Shown here: one piece after another, positions 45,570 to 54,880 of the stretch
Layout of the letters: each line of letters opens with the position of its first letter
Numbering within the stretch: the first letter of the stretch is position 1
Assembly (NCBI GenBank): GCA_017416845.1
Contig: JAFQBA010000112.1
Coordinates: forward strand, 19,406 to 83,405
DNA from: Clostridia bacterium
GTDB taxonomy: Bacteria; Bacillota; Clostridia; UMGS1810
DNA: 64,000 bases
Reading direction: 5' to 3'
Made by a program: the position numbers and the translations under genes
Notes under the pieces: generated by a model
Seen by the model: only the letters and a program-made list of their open reading frames with translations
Told to the model about the DNA's origin: nothing
The model's database searches: none

Positions 45570-46925
45570 ATGAGCTTTAAAAGTATTTATCTTGAAGAAG
45601 TAATGGAAACAGTGATTAAAAGAAATCCCGGTGAACCTGAGTTTCATCAGGCTGTTCAGGAAGTTCTTGAATCAATAGAACCGGTTTTAGATAAGCATCC
45701 CGAATTTGAGGCGGCAGGTCTTATAGAAAGAATTGTTGAACCTGAAAGACTCATCTATTTCAGAGTTCCATGGGTCGATGACAATGGTAAAATCAAGGTT
45801 AACAGAGGCTACAGAGTTCAGTTTAACTCTGCAATAGGTCCCTATAAAGGTGGTCTGCGTTTTCATCCTTCTGTTTATTCCGGCATTATAAAATTTCTTG
45901 GTTTTGAACAGACATTTAAAAACAGTCTTACCGGTCTCCCTATTGGTGGCGGTAAAGGTGGTTCTGATTTTGACCCAAGAGGCAAGAGTGATGCTGAAAT
46001 CATGAGATTTTGCCAGTCCTTTATGACTGAACTCTACCGTTACATTGGTCCTGATGTTGACGTTCCGGCAGGTGACATCGGTGTTGGCGGAAGAGAAATT
46101 GGTTACCTTTTCGGTCAGTATAAAAGAATTAAATCAAGCTGGGAAAATGGTGTTCTCACAGGTAAAGGTCTCGAATACGGCGGTTCTCTCATCAGACCTG
46201 AAGCAACAGGCTTCGGTGCTACATATTACACATGCGAAGTTCTTAAACATTTTGGAGATACAATCGAAGGGAAAACGGTTGCAATTTCCGGTTTTGGTAA
46301 TGTTGCATGGGGTGTTGCAATGAAAGTTGCAGAACTTGGCGGTAAGGTTGTAACACTTTCCGGCCCTGATGGATATGTATATGATCCCGACGGAATAGTT
46401 ACAAAAGAAAAAATAGACTATATGCTTGAAATGAGAGCTTCAGGTCGTGACCGAGCTCAGGACTATGCTGAAAAATTCGGATGTGAATTCCATGCAGGCA
46501 AAAAACCCTGGGAAGTTAAAGCTGACATTTGTATGCCTTGTGCTACTCAGAATGAAATTGACATGGAAGAAGCAAAGAAAATTATCGGCAATGGCACAAA
46601 GTATTATATAGAGGTTGCTAACATGCCCACCACAGCTGATGCAGTCGGACTTTTCAAAGATAATGATATTGTTATAGCTCCTTCAAAAGCTGTTAATGCC
46701 GGCGGTGTTGCTGTTTCCGCTATCGAAATGGCCCAAAACTCAATGAGATATAGCTGGACTGCCGAAGAGGTTGACAAAAAGCTTAAAGATATCATGATTA
46801 ACATTCACAAGGTTTCTGCCGAAGCTGCCGATGAATACGATCTTGGTTATGACCTTATTGCAGGTGCAAACATTGCAGGCTTTATGAAAGTTGCAAAAGC
46901 TATGATGGCTATGGGTGTTATCTGA
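45570..46925 (+). CDS. gdhA: Glutamate dehydrogenase
   Basis: At 451 residues, this hexameric GDH interconverts 2-oxoglutarate plus ammonium and glutamate. PIGGGKGGSDFDPRGKSD holds the substrate and catalytic lysines, and GPDVDVPAGDIGVGGREIGY and the Rossmann motif ISGFGNVAWGVAMK follow. The length and sequence are of the NADP(H)-preferring type, though coenzyme choice is inferred. GGAGG sits eight bases before the ATG at 45570; an ATG 15 bases earlier has no RBS. The strong promoter fits a main route of ammonium assimilation. Confidence 0.95.
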   Translation: MSFKSIYLEEVMETVIKRNPGEPEFHQAVQEVLESIEPVLDKHPEFEAAGLIERIVEPERLIYFRVPWVDDNGKIKVNRGYRVQFNSAIGPYKGGLRFHPSVYSGIIKFLGFEQTFKNSLTGLPIGGGKGGSDFDPRGKSDAEIMRFCQSFMTELYRYIGPDVDVPAGDIGVGGREIGYLFGQYKRIKSSWENGVLTGKGLEYGGSLIRPEATGFGATYYTCEVLKHFGDTIEGKTVAISGFGNVAWGVAMKVAELGGKVVTLSGPDGYVYDPDGIVTKEKIDYMLEMRASGRDRAQDYAEKFGCEFHAGKKPWEVKADICMPCATQNEIDMEEAKKIIGNGTKYYIEVANMPTTADAVGLFKDNDIVIAPSKAVNAGGVAVSAIEMAQNSMRYSWTAEEVDKKLKDIMINIHKVSAEAADEYDLGYDLIAGANIAGFMKVAKAMMAMGVI

Positions 46926-46943
46926 TTTTATACTAAAATTCAC

Positions 46944-46985
46944 AAAAAAATCCCACTCTTTTTAAATGAGAGTGGGATTTTATTA
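46944..46985 (+). terminator. Terminator after gdhA
   Basis: AAAATCCCACTCT pairs with AGAGTGGGATTTT, then TATT. It ends gdhA 20-60 bases after its stop. Confidence 0.85.
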
Positions 46986-47082
46986 TATTGATATTGGGAA
47001 TGAATTGTGATATAATATAATGAAAATGTATAATTATAAATAAATAATTTTAAAACTTCTTTTAAGAGAGGTAATGGTTTTT

Positions 47083-47925
47083 ATGTATAAAATAACAAGA
47101 AAAAAAGTTTTAAATGACAATGTTACCCTTATGGACATATATGCACCCATGGTTGCAAAAAAAGCTGAGCCGGGTCAGTTTATTATTTTGCGTGTAGATG
47201 AAAACGGTGAAAGAATTCCGCTTACCATTGCAGATTATGACCGCAAAAACGGTATCGTGACAATTATCTTTCAGGTTGTAGGAGCAACTACCCAAAAGCT
47301 TAACTTTAAAAATGAAGGCGAATATATTTGCGATTTTGCGGGACCTCTCGGTAACCCCACAAACACAACCGGCAAAAAGAAAGTTGCCATTGTTGGTGGA
47401 GGGGTAGGTTGTGCAATTGCTTATCCGGTTGCTAAAAAGTTCTTTGAAAACGGATGTGAAGTTCACTCAATTGTAGGATTCAGAAACAAAGATATTGTTA
47501 TTTTGGAAGATGAATTTAAAAAATCTTCTTCAAAATTTGTTCTTATGACTGATGATGGTTCAGCCGGAAAACAGGGGCTTGTTACCGATGCACTCCGGGA
47601 GCTTATTGAAAATGGTGAAAACTATGATGAAGTAATCACCATCGGTCCACTTATGATGATGAAATTCGTTTGCAAACTCACCAAGGAATTTAACATTAAA
47701 ACAATTGTGAGCATGAACCCGATAATGATAGATGGAACCGGTATGTGTGGCGGATGCAGACTCTCCGTTGGTGGTGAAACAAAATTTGCATGTGTTGATG
47801 GGCCGGAATTTGACGGTCATCTTATAGATTTTGATGAAGTTATTGCACGTTCTTCAATGTATAGAGATTTTGAAAGAAAAAAACATGACGAAACTTGCAA
47901 TTTGTTTAAAATGGAGGTGAAATAA
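47083..47925 (+). CDS. NfnA-type ferredoxin:NADP oxidoreductase subunit
   Basis: The 280-residue flavoprotein has a ferredoxin-reductase fold: FAD-binding RIPLTIADYD, NAD(P)-binding AIVGGGVGCAIAYPVAKKF and a C-terminal 2Fe-2S site in GTGMCGGCRLSVGG and FACVDGPEFDGH. With the next gene it matches NfnAB, which bifurcates electrons between NADPH, NADH and ferredoxin. The ATG at 47083 is favoured; an ATG nine bases earlier is too close to GAGG. The neighbouring gdhA is a large NADPH consumer. Confidence 0.88.
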   Translation: MYKITRKKVLNDNVTLMDIYAPMVAKKAEPGQFIILRVDENGERIPLTIADYDRKNGIVTIIFQVVGATTQKLNFKNEGEYICDFAGPLGNPTNTTGKKKVAIVGGGVGCAIAYPVAKKFFENGCEVHSIVGFRNKDIVILEDEFKKSSSKFVLMTDDGSAGKQGLVTDALRELIENGENYDEVITIGPLMMMKFVCKLTKEFNIKTIVSMNPIMIDGTGMCGGCRLSVGGETKFACVDGPEFDGHLIDFDEVIARSSMYRDFERKKHDETCNLFKMEVK

Positions 47926-49317
47926 ATGGCAAATATGTCACCAAAGAAAAACGAAATGCCCTCTCAAAGTCCCGATGTGAGACGCAAAAACTTTGATGAA
48001 GTAGCACTTGGTTACACCGAAGAGCAAGCCGTGAATGAGGCACAAAGATGTCTTAATTGCAAAAACAAACCCTGTGTCAGTGCTTGTCCGGTTCACATAG
48101 ATATTCCATCTTTCATAGCAAGGGTTGCCAAGCGCGATTTTGAAGGAGCTTATGCCATTATTTCAGCTTCAAGTTCACTTCCTGCAGTTTGTGGAAGAGT
48201 GTGTCCGCAGGAAAATCAGTGCGAAGGAAAATGCGTGCGTGGTGTCAAAGGTGAGCCTGTTGCAATCGGAAGACTTGAACGTTTTGTTGCTGATTGGCAT
48301 AATGCAAACATCAGTGAATTCTCGGATAAGCCAAAATCAAACGGACACAATGTTGCAATCGTTGGTTCCGGCCCGGCAGGGCTTGCGTGTGCAGGAGATC
48401 TTGCTAAGAATGGATATAATGTAACAATTTTTGAAGCCCTTCATACTCCGGGTGGAGTTCTTGTATACGGAATCCCTGAGTTTAGGCTTCCGAAGTCGAT
48501 TGTTGCCAAAGAAATTGACGGTCTTAAAAATTTAGGAGTTAAAATAGAAACAAATACCATTGTCGGCAGAACAATATCAGTTGATGAACTTCTCAATGAC
48601 GAAGGTTTTGAGGCAGTTTTCATTGGTTCGGGAGCCGGACTTCCCAAGTTTATGAATATTCCGGGTGAAAACTCTAAAGGTGTTTACTCCGCAAATGAGT
48701 TTTTAACAAGAGTTAATCTCATGAAGGCATATCACGAAGACAGTGATACACCTGTGCAAAAAGCCAAAAAGGTTGTTGTATGCGGCGGAGGTAATGTTGC
48801 CATGGATGCTGCACGATCTGCTCTTCGTCTTGGTGCCGATGAAGTCACTGTTGTATACCGTCGTTCACTTGAGGAACTTCCTGCCAGAAAAGAGGAAGTT
48901 GAACATGCCATGGAAGAAGGTATTTCCTTTAAACTTCTCACCAATCCGACAAAAATCCTTCCCGATGAAAACGGATTTGTAAAAGCGATAACTTGTGTGA
49001 AAATGGAGCTTGGTGAACCCGATGCAGGTGGCAGAAGATGTCCGGAGGTAATTGAAGGCAGTGAGTTTGAAATAGAGTGCGACTCGGTTATCATGGCAAT
49101 AGGCACTTCGCCAAATCCGCTTATCAAAACCACCACCAATGGTCTTGAAACTCAAAAATGGGGTGGTATAATCACCGAAGGTGACAACGGTAAAACCACA
49201 AAAGAAGCGGTGTATGCCGGAGGTGATGCGGTAACGGGAGCTGCCACTGTTATTCTTGCTATGGGTGCAGGTAAATCTGCCGCAGAGGCAATTGATGAAT
49301 ATCTGAAAAATAAATAG
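47926..49317 (+). CDS. gltA: NfnB/GltD-like NADPH-binding iron-sulfur flavoprotein
   Basis: At 463 residues, this has an N-terminal helical domain with two 4Fe-4S clusters (CLNCKNKPCVSACP and CGRVCPQENQCEGKC), an FAD Rossmann fold (VAIVGSGPAGLACAGDLAKN) and an NADPH-binding Rossmann fold (VVVCGGGNVAMDAARSALRL). The C-terminal GGDAVTGAATVILAMG completes FAD binding. It is often called GltA or the NADPH-dependent glutamate synthase small subunit. No glutamate synthase large subunit is near, and the NfnA-type gene ends directly before this ATG, so the NfnAB transhydrogenase role is preferred. Confidence 0.92.
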   Translation: MANMSPKKNEMPSQSPDVRRKNFDEVALGYTEEQAVNEAQRCLNCKNKPCVSACPVHIDIPSFIARVAKRDFEGAYAIISASSSLPAVCGRVCPQENQCEGKCVRGVKGEPVAIGRLERFVADWHNANISEFSDKPKSNGHNVAIVGSGPAGLACAGDLAKNGYNVTIFEALHTPGGVLVYGIPEFRLPKSIVAKEIDGLKNLGVKIETNTIVGRTISVDELLNDEGFEAVFIGSGAGLPKFMNIPGENSKGVYSANEFLTRVNLMKAYHEDSDTPVQKAKKVVVCGGGNVAMDAARSALRLGADEVTVVYRRSLEELPARKEEVEHAMEEGISFKLLTNPTKILPDENGFVKAITCVKMELGEPDAGGRRCPEVIEGSEFEIECDSVIMAIGTSPNPLIKTTTNGLETQKWGGIITEGDNGKTTKEAVYAGGDAVTGAATVILAMGAGKSAAEAIDEYLKNK

Positions 49318-49331
49318 GATTAGTATTTAAT

Positions 49332-49385
49332 AAAAAAACTCTTCCATAGGTCAGCGTTAAGCTGTACTTTTGGAAGAGTTTTTTA
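49332..49385. terminator. Terminator between nfnB and the small minus-strand genes
   Basis: AAAAAACTCTTCCA pairs with TGGAAGAGTTTTTT and closes both convergent units. Confidence 0.85.
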
Positions 49386-49694
49386 TTAGATTAATCCGCT
49401 TAAAAATACAAATCCTATAATAAGAGGCAGAATTTGGTCGTCATTATCCGAATCTGAAAGTATAAATATCAACACTCCGATTAAAATTAAATCGTCAAGC
49501 TCAAATGATTTGGAAAATAATGATTTTTTCTTAGGATTGTCATTACATTCGATACAACAATTATCAGAATTATTTTTTTCAAGTTCACATTTATCGTTTT
49601 TATATGTATTTGCTGTGCTTTGAGGAACAAATACCTCTCCCGGTTCTTTGTCGTTTCTGACTCTTGCGTATCCGTCGTAATATCTTCTATACAC
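49386..49694 (-). CDS. Small membrane protein, unknown
   Basis: The 102-residue product has a polar N-terminal half with four cysteines and a C-terminal hydrophobic hairpin (LILIGVLIFILSDSDNDDQI, then LPLIIGFVFLSGLI). The acidic break between the two hydrophobic stretches resembles short spore-associated membrane proteins in Clostridia. It uses a GTG start with AGGAAG seven bases upstream. It is the last gene of a three-gene minus-strand set. Function unknown. Confidence 0.6.
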   Translation of the reverse strand: MYRRYYDGYARVRNDKEPGEVFVPQSTANTYKNDKCELEKNNSDNCCIECNDNPKKKSLFSKSFELDDLILIGVLIFILSDSDNDDQILPLIIGFVFLSGLI

Positions 49695-49713
49695 AGCTTC
49701 ACTTCCTAAAATA

Positions 49714-50013
49714 TTATAGATCTTTAAATAACGATGTCATTTGCGTAAGTTTAAGTATTTTAATGGCTTTGTCAATGCTTGATAATCGTGATTGTCTCAT
49801 ATATGGTTTAAGGGCATTTAACAAATTTATTCTGCGGTCACTTCCGGTATTTAAGTTTGAAAGTGCTGAAGTGATTTTTTCGGAAAAATCATTATCCGGT
49901 GTCGTAATTTCTTCTGTTTTATCTTCATTCTTCCCCAGTAACGATGAAATCATATTCATTGCATTGGGATCGGATAATAGTGACTGTATTTTAGCGTTTA
50001 AATCATCAGCCAT
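49714..50013 (-). CDS. Small conserved-looking protein, unknown
   Basis: The 99-residue helical protein has DPNAMNMISSLLGK in the first half and RINLLNALKPYMRQSRLSSI with AIKILKLTQM in the second. The LLNALKPY segment looks like the core of Clostridia proteins of unknown function that accompany small spore-related membrane proteins, but this is from memory. AGGAGG is seven bases before the ATG. It lies between the 87-residue gene and the membrane protein gene. Confidence 0.6.
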   Translation of the reverse strand: MADDLNAKIQSLLSDPNAMNMISSLLGKNEDKTEEITTPDNDFSEKITSALSNLNTGSDRRINLLNALKPYMRQSRLSSIDKAIKILKLTQMTSLFKDL

Positions 50014-50026
50014 ACTTTTCCTCCTT

Positions 50027-50290
50027 TTACTTTATAAAGTCATTAATTTTCTTTAATAGACCCGGATTTTTTCCAATCATGTCTACAAGCTGCTCATCTG
50101 ATAAACTATTTACTTTATCAGCAATGGAGCCGAGTCCAAGTGAACGCAATTTGTTTATTGCGGCTTTTCTGTCAATCCCTGAAATTCTCTTTTTAATTTC
50201 ATCCTCGGTAATTGGAGATTGATTGTTTTTTAATATCTTGGATTCGTTAATGAGTTTTTTTAATATATCCGAACTGTTTTGTGAATTCAT
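50027..50290 (-). CDS. Small helical protein, unknown
   Basis: The 87-residue product has two helical segments, IDRKAAINKLRSLGLGSIAD and EQLVDMIGKNPGLLKKINDF, that read like a repeated helix-turn-helix-type unit without a clear DNA-binding signature. The ATG at 50290 has AAAGG nine bases upstream; an ATG nine bases earlier touches that site. It is the first gene of the minus-strand set. Confidence 0.6.
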   Translation of the reverse strand: MNSQNSSDILKKLINESKILKNNQSPITEDEIKKRISGIDRKAAINKLRSLGLGSIADKVNSLSDEQLVDMIGKNPGLLKKINDFIK

Positions 50291-50374
50291 ACAAATCATC
50301 CTTTCTGTAAAAGTATATGCACGTTTCTTTTATTATGTGCAGGTATTTTGAAATGCTTAATACATTGTATAATT

Positions 50375-50400
50375 GCTGTATAATATGAATATTATACAGC
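50375..50400. promoter_or_regulatory. 26-bp palindrome upstream of argD
   Basis: GCTGTATAATAT and ATATTATACAGC are perfect 12-base arms around GA. The TGTATAAT core recurs at 50365 and 50495. It may be a second ArgR site or overlapping divergent promoters for argD and the small minus-strand genes. Confidence 0.45.
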
Positions 50401-50473
50401 GAGAGCGTAAGTGCTCATTATTAATATACATCAAATCATGGGAAAAATATCAGTAATTTGTATAAAATATACA

Positions 50474-50508
50474 TTGCATCATTGGATAAAAAGATGTATA
50501 ATTATTCA
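50474..50508 (+). promoter_or_regulatory. argD promoter with overlapping ARG-box-like site
   Basis: TTGCAT (50474-50479) and TATAAT (50497-50502) have a 17-bp spacer. TGTATAATTATTCA (50495-50508) matches the TGAATWWWWATTCA ARG-box consensus with one mismatch and covers the -10, the position expected for arginine-dependent repression by ArgR. Confidence 0.6.
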
Positions 50509-50529
50509 TTATAGAACGGAGGTGCAATT

Positions 50530-51729
50530 ATGCTTGATAAAATAATAGAACTTGACAAACAATATTATATGAATACATTCGGCGAACGCACAAAGCTTAT
50601 GTTTAAAGATGGAAAAGGTATAGAGCTTACAAATTATGACGGCACTGTTTACAAAGATTTTTTCGCAGGTATTGCAGTTAGTGCACTGGGTCACAGCCAT
50701 CCTGCTCTCGTAGAAGCTCTTACAAACCAGGTTTCCAGACTTCTTCACACATCTTCAATATATTATGTTGAAAACCAGGCGTTGCTTGCCGAAAAGCTTT
50801 GTAATAAAACATGCTTTGACAAAGTGTTTTTTGCAAACACCGGTGCAGAAGCAAATGAGGGTGCAATAAAGCTTGCACGAAAATATTTTTATAATCAGGA
50901 GATAGATAAATACGAAATTATCACTCTCAATAATTCTTTCCATGGACGCACGGTTACAACAGCTACTGCAACCGGTCAGGAAAAATACAAAAAGCCATAT
51001 GCGCCTCTCACACCGGGTTTTGTTCACATTGATGCAAACGATACAGATGCTCTCTTGAAAGCAGTTAATGATAAAACCTGTGCAATCATGGTTGAACTTG
51101 TTCAGGGTGAAAGCGGTGTAAGACCTCTTGAATTTGACTTTGTTTCCGCGATAAGGGAAATTTGCGATGAAAAAAATATTCTCATGATTGTCGATGAGGT
51201 TCAGACCGGCATAGGCAGAACCGGTAAGTTCTTTGCTTATGAACATTTTAACATCGAACCAGACATTCTCACTTCTGCCAAGGCTCTCGGTGGGGGGGTT
51301 CCTATTGGGGCACTATTGGCAAAAGATTTTGTTGCATCAGCATTTGTTCCCGGTGATCATGGAACAACCTTTGGCGGAAATCCTCTTTCAACCTGTGCCG
51401 GACTTGCAACACTTGATATCATAGAAAATGAAAAACTCGTCGAAAATTCTCTGGAACTCGGAGAGTATTTCAAAGCAGAACTTATAAAGGCAATTGGCGA
51501 CAAATGCAAAGAAATCAGAGGCCTCGGTCTCATGATAGGCGTTGAGTTCAAACAACCTATAGGCAAAGCTGTTAATGCAAAACTTCTGGAAAATAAATAT
51601 CTTGCAGGCAGTGTGGGGGATAGTGTACTTCGCATTGTTCCGCCTCTTATTGTTACAAAAGAAGATATCGATGGATTTGTTAAATGCATTTCAAATATAA
51701 TGAATGAATTTCAAGGAGAATTGTTATGA
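50530..51729 (+). CDS. argD: Acetylornithine aminotransferase
   Basis: The 399-residue PLP enzyme makes N-acetylornithine from the semialdehyde in arginine synthesis. The class III aminotransferase features are clear: FFANTGAEANEGAIKLARK, NSFHGRTVTTATATGQ, LMIVDEVQTGIGRTGKFFAY and the PLP lysine in TSAKALGGGVPIGA. GGAGGTG precedes the ATG. It overlaps argF by four bases (ATGA). Confidence 0.95.
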   Translation: MLDKIIELDKQYYMNTFGERTKLMFKDGKGIELTNYDGTVYKDFFAGIAVSALGHSHPALVEALTNQVSRLLHTSSIYYVENQALLAEKLCNKTCFDKVFFANTGAEANEGAIKLARKYFYNQEIDKYEIITLNNSFHGRTVTTATATGQEKYKKPYAPLTPGFVHIDANDTDALLKAVNDKTCAIMVELVQGESGVRPLEFDFVSAIREICDEKNILMIVDEVQTGIGRTGKFFAYEHFNIEPDILTSAKALGGGVPIGALLAKDFVASAFVPGDHGTTFGGNPLSTCAGLATLDIIENEKLVENSLELGEYFKAELIKAIGDKCKEIRGLGLMIGVEFKQPIGKAVNAKLLENKYLAGSVGDSVLRIVPPLIVTKEDIDGFVKCISNIMNEFQGELL

Positions 51730-52646
51730 AACACTTGATCAGTCTTTATGATTGTACAACAGAAGAAATACATAATTTTTTAAAGCTTGCGATTAAACTG
51801 AAGAAAGAGAATAAAGAAGGAAAAACTCATCATATTTTAAAAGGTAAAACTCTCGGCATGATTTTTACAAAATCATCAACAAGAACCCGTGTTTCCTTTG
51901 AAGTAGGCATGTATCAGCTTGGCGGTCAGGCTCTCTTTTTGTCAAGTAATGATATTCAGCTTGGCAGAGGTGAAACTATTTATGATACCGCAAATGTGCT
52001 TTCACGTTATCTCGATGGTATCATGATAAGAACATATGCTCATCAGGATGTTCTTGATCTTGCAAAATATGGTCAAATCAGCATCATAAACGGTCTCACC
52101 GATTATCTCCATCCATGTCAGATTCTTGCTGATTTGCAAACGATTTACGAACACAAGGGTAAGCTTGAAGGTCTCACCCTTAGTTATGTCGGTGACGGAA
52201 ATAATATTTCAAACTCACTTCTTCACGGATGTACCAAGGTTGGAATGAACATCAGTATTGCATCTCCCAAAGGTTATGAATGTGATGCAGAATGTATAGA
52301 TCATGCAAAAGAAACTGCTGCTAAAACCGGGTGCAAGGTTCTTTTGACAGAAGATCCTGCAGAGGCTGTGTCCGGTGCGGATATTGTTGTGACAGACACA
52401 TGGGTAAGCATGGGACAGGAAAGTGAAAAGCAGGAAAGAATTAAAATATTTGGGAATTATACGGTTGATGACAAATTATTCGGCATGGCAAAAGAGGATG
52501 CTATATTTATGCATTGCTTACCTGCATATCGTGGATATGAAGTCGCCGATTCTGTTATAGACGGTCCCCGAAGTGTGATTTTTGATGAAGCCGAAAACAG
52601 ACTTCATGCTCAAAAAGCCGTAATGGCAACACTTATGGCAGACTAA
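51726..52646 (+). CDS. argF: Ornithine carbamoyltransferase
   Basis: At 306 residues, this joins carbamoyl phosphate to ornithine, giving citrulline. The carbamoyl phosphate loop KSSTRTRVSFEVG, the HPCQI motif (seen as LHPCQILADLQT), the ornithine motif VTDTWVSMGQE and HCLPAYRGYEV are all present. The short overlap with argD implies translational coupling. Confidence 0.97.
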   Translation: MKHLISLYDCTTEEIHNFLKLAIKLKKENKEGKTHHILKGKTLGMIFTKSSTRTRVSFEVGMYQLGGQALFLSSNDIQLGRGETIYDTANVLSRYLDGIMIRTYAHQDVLDLAKYGQISIINGLTDYLHPCQILADLQTIYEHKGKLEGLTLSYVGDGNNISNSLLHGCTKVGMNISIASPKGYECDAECIDHAKETAAKTGCKVLLTEDPAEAVSGADIVVTDTWVSMGQESEKQERIKIFGNYTVDDKLFGMAKEDAIFMHCLPAYRGYEVADSVIDGPRSVIFDEAENRLHAQKAVMATLMAD

Positions 52647-52666
52647 TTGACAGAAAGGAAAAAATA

Positions 52667-53143
52667 ATGATTAACAGTGGATTTGAAATTCGAAATGCAT
52701 CACTCGATGATGTTCAGCAGATTAAAGATATTACACTTGAAGCATTTTTGAAATATCGTGAGCTCGCAGCAACAGACTATCCTCTTGCGGCTCTTCACGA
52801 GACAGACGAAGATATAATAAATGATATAACCAACAATCTTGTTCTTGTTGCGTATATTAATGGTAAGGTTGTAGGGAGTGTGAGGGTTTCTGTAGATGGA
52901 GAAACCGCATATCTCAGCCGATTTGGCGTCAGTCCCGATTTCCAAAATCTTGGCATAGGAAAGGCTCTCATGAACCTTGTTGACATCAATATGAAAGTTT
53001 TGGGAGTTAAACAGATTCAACTTCACACCGGAGCCAAAATCAAATCTCTCATTACGTTTTATTACGGAAGAGGTTTCTATGTTGATTCAACGAACAAGGA
53101 CAGAGGATATATCAGAGCACTTTTGTGTAAAGATTATGAATAA
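52667..53143 (+). CDS. GNAT-family N-acetyltransferase
   Basis: This 158-residue GNAT protein has the acetyl-CoA pyrophosphate loop in SPDFQNLGIGKALMN and a C-terminal FYYGRGFYVDS strand. It follows argF by 20 bases with AAAGGA upstream, so it is probably arginine-regulated. Short GNAT proteins can act as N-acetylglutamate synthase (ArgA type), which would fit, but the sequence gives no proof; a peptide or amine acetyltransferase is also possible. Confidence 0.85.
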   Translation: MINSGFEIRNASLDDVQQIKDITLEAFLKYRELAATDYPLAALHETDEDIINDITNNLVLVAYINGKVVGSVRVSVDGETAYLSRFGVSPDFQNLGIGKALMNLVDINMKVLGVKQIQLHTGAKIKSLITFYYGRGFYVDSTNKDRGYIRALLCKDYE

Positions 53144-53144
53144 G

Positions 53145-53197
53145 TAAAAAAACCTCATTATATTTCAACACCGGAAATATAATGAGGTTTTTTTACT
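53145..53197. terminator. Bidirectional terminator after the arg operon
   Basis: AAAAAACCTCATTATATTT pairs with AAATATAATGAGGTTTTTT, a 19-bp stem. It lies between the convergent GNAT and sigE genes. The remaining 88 bases before sigE show nothing else. Confidence 0.9.
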
Positions 53198-53285
53198 TTA
53201 TAAGAAATTATTAATAATTTGGTTCCCTAAGCATAGTGTTAACGTATTTGTGTTCGTGAATTACCTGCAGTAAATTCCTGCTTAT

Positions 53286-53999
53286 TTATATCATTTTTGC
53301 AATATCTTTTTTCATTCGTTGGATTATCCTTTTTTCAAGTCTTGATATATATGACTGCGATATCCCCAACATGTCGGCAACTTCTTTTTGGGTTTTCTGA
53401 ACTCCGCCTTTTACCCCGAATCTTAATTCCATAATGTTTTTTTCACGTTCAGACAGGTTTTCCAAAGCTATTGACAGGAGTTGCTTATCAACTTCATTTT
53501 CTATGTCATGATAAACAATATCAGAGTCTGTTCCTAAAATGTCCGAAAGCAGAAGCTCATTTCCGTCCCAGTCAACATTAAGCGGTTCATCTATAGATAT
53601 TTCTATGCGCTTGTTGTTGTTTTTTCTAAGGTACATCAAAATTTCGTTTTCTATGCATCTTGAAGCATATGTAGCCAGTTTGATTTTTTTCTGAGGGTTA
53701 AATGTATTGATAGCTTTTATAAGACCTATAGTTCCGATAGAAATTAAATCTTCAATATTTATGCCGGTGTTTTCAAATTTTTTGGCTATGTAAACAACAA
53801 GCCTTAAGTTTCTTTCGATGAGTATCGGTTTAGCATTTTTTTTGTCATAAAGAAGCATTTCAATATATTTTTCTTCATCTTCTTTTGAAAGCGGCGGCGG
53901 AAGACTGGTTGCACCTCCGATATAGTGAACTTCCTGCTTAGATATGATGGCATATAATATTTTTTTAATACTGCTTGGCAGATTGGTAAATATCTGCAT
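53286..53999 (-). CDS. sigE: Sporulation sigma factor SigE
   Basis: The 237-residue sigma-70 protein directs mother-cell gene expression early in sporulation. It has the pro-region with hydrophobic helix ([20 protein letters not shown]) that SpoIIGA removes, then the hallmark [20 protein letters not shown]. Region 2 ([38 protein letters not shown]) and region 4 ([20 protein letters not shown]) are intact. It follows spoIIGA by three bases. No sigG follows, unlike in Bacillus. Confidence 0.95.
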   Translation of the reverse strand: MQIFTNLPSSIKKILYAIISKQEVHYIGGATSLPPPLSKEDEEKYIEMLLYDKKNAKPILIERNLRLVVYIAKKFENTGINIEDLISIGTIGLIKAINTFNPQKKIKLATYASRCIENEILMYLRKNNNKRIEISIDEPLNVDWDGNELLLSDILGTDSDIVYHDIENEVDKQLLSIALENLSEREKNIMELRFGVKGGVQKTQKEVADMLGISQSYISRLEKRIIQRMKKDIAKMI

Positions 54000-54002
54000 A
54001 AT

Positions 54003-54860
54003 TTATGACCTCCCGGTATTTAATATATTTGGATTAAACAGTGCATTGTATTCATTCGTTGCTGACAAAACATTGTTACTGATTCCTATAATTACATTGT
54101 CGGTTTCATAGCCGTCTATTATGATTTTATCTGGTACAAATCCGGCCATAATACCCGAAGAATTTCCAAGTGAGGAATAGGGGATTATTCTGAAATTGCC
54201 TTTAAAACTTCCGTGTAATTCACAATCAGGCACGCCGTCCGGAAAAAGAGCCTCTATTCCTGATTTTTCAGCGATTATTACAGGCCGGTTTGATAAAGGA
54301 TCGGTCAGTAAATTCCCTGTATCGGAAAGAGCGTTAAGAATACATTTGCGTTCTCCGATTATTATTTGAAGAGTTCGTATTCCGAGCATTTTATTTCGTG
54401 AAAAAATTGCGGATGCTATTTTTATAAGTAAGTATGATATGACAGATGTTACGATAAGATTTTTCAACGAAATATCAAAATAGAAAATTCCGTTGCTGAT
54501 AATCGGTGAAGCATCTCTTGCAAAATTAGTAAAGTATATCAGAGAAAGAAGTATTCCGGCAAAAGTAAATGATACAAGATAGAATACCGCACATAGTTTG
54601 CACAATCTCCAAAAATGCGATTTTGGATTTGTTATTATAACCATTAATGCAGATATCGTAATTTTTGCAGGAAATATGTACAGTAATTTCAGATTCGGAT
54701 AAAACATAAATAAAGCATAAATCGCTCCCAATGACGCGGCAAAAATCAACCGTAGCAGAGTTGGATTGGTTTTGGCAAAAATAGAGGTTATTTTCAGTAT
54801 AATTATATTTATAATAAAGTTTATCAGAAACAACATATCAGCATACACTATAATTTTCAT
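54003..54860 (-). CDS. spoIIGA: Sigma-E processing peptidase SpoIIGA
   Basis: At 285 residues, this has five N-terminal membrane segments (YADMLFLINFIINIIILKI onward) and a C-terminal aspartic-protease half with the active site in ALSDTGNLLTDPLSNRPV. It cleaves pro-SigE in the mother cell after a forespore signal. GAGGTGA lies upstream of the ATG. The spoIIGA-sigE pair confirms an endospore former. Confidence 0.93.
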   Translation of the reverse strand: MKIIVYADMLFLINFIINIIILKITSIFAKTNPTLLRLIFAASLGAIYALFMFYPNLKLLYIFPAKITISALMVIITNPKSHFWRLCKLCAVFYLVSFTFAGILLSLIYFTNFARDASPIISNGIFYFDISLKNLIVTSVISYLLIKIASAIFSRNKMLGIRTLQIIIGERKCILNALSDTGNLLTDPLSNRPVIIAEKSGIEALFPDGVPDCELHGSFKGNFRIIPYSSLGNSSGIMAGFVPDKIIIDGYETDNVIIGISNNVLSATNEYNALFNPNILNTGRS

Positions 54861-54880
54861 GGGTTGTTCACCTCATATAT

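Noticed and set aside
47004..47025. TTGTGATATAATATAATG as a Rex operator before nfnA
   Set aside because: Only one half of TTGTGA-N6-TCACAA is matched; the rest is better read as a -10-like sequence.
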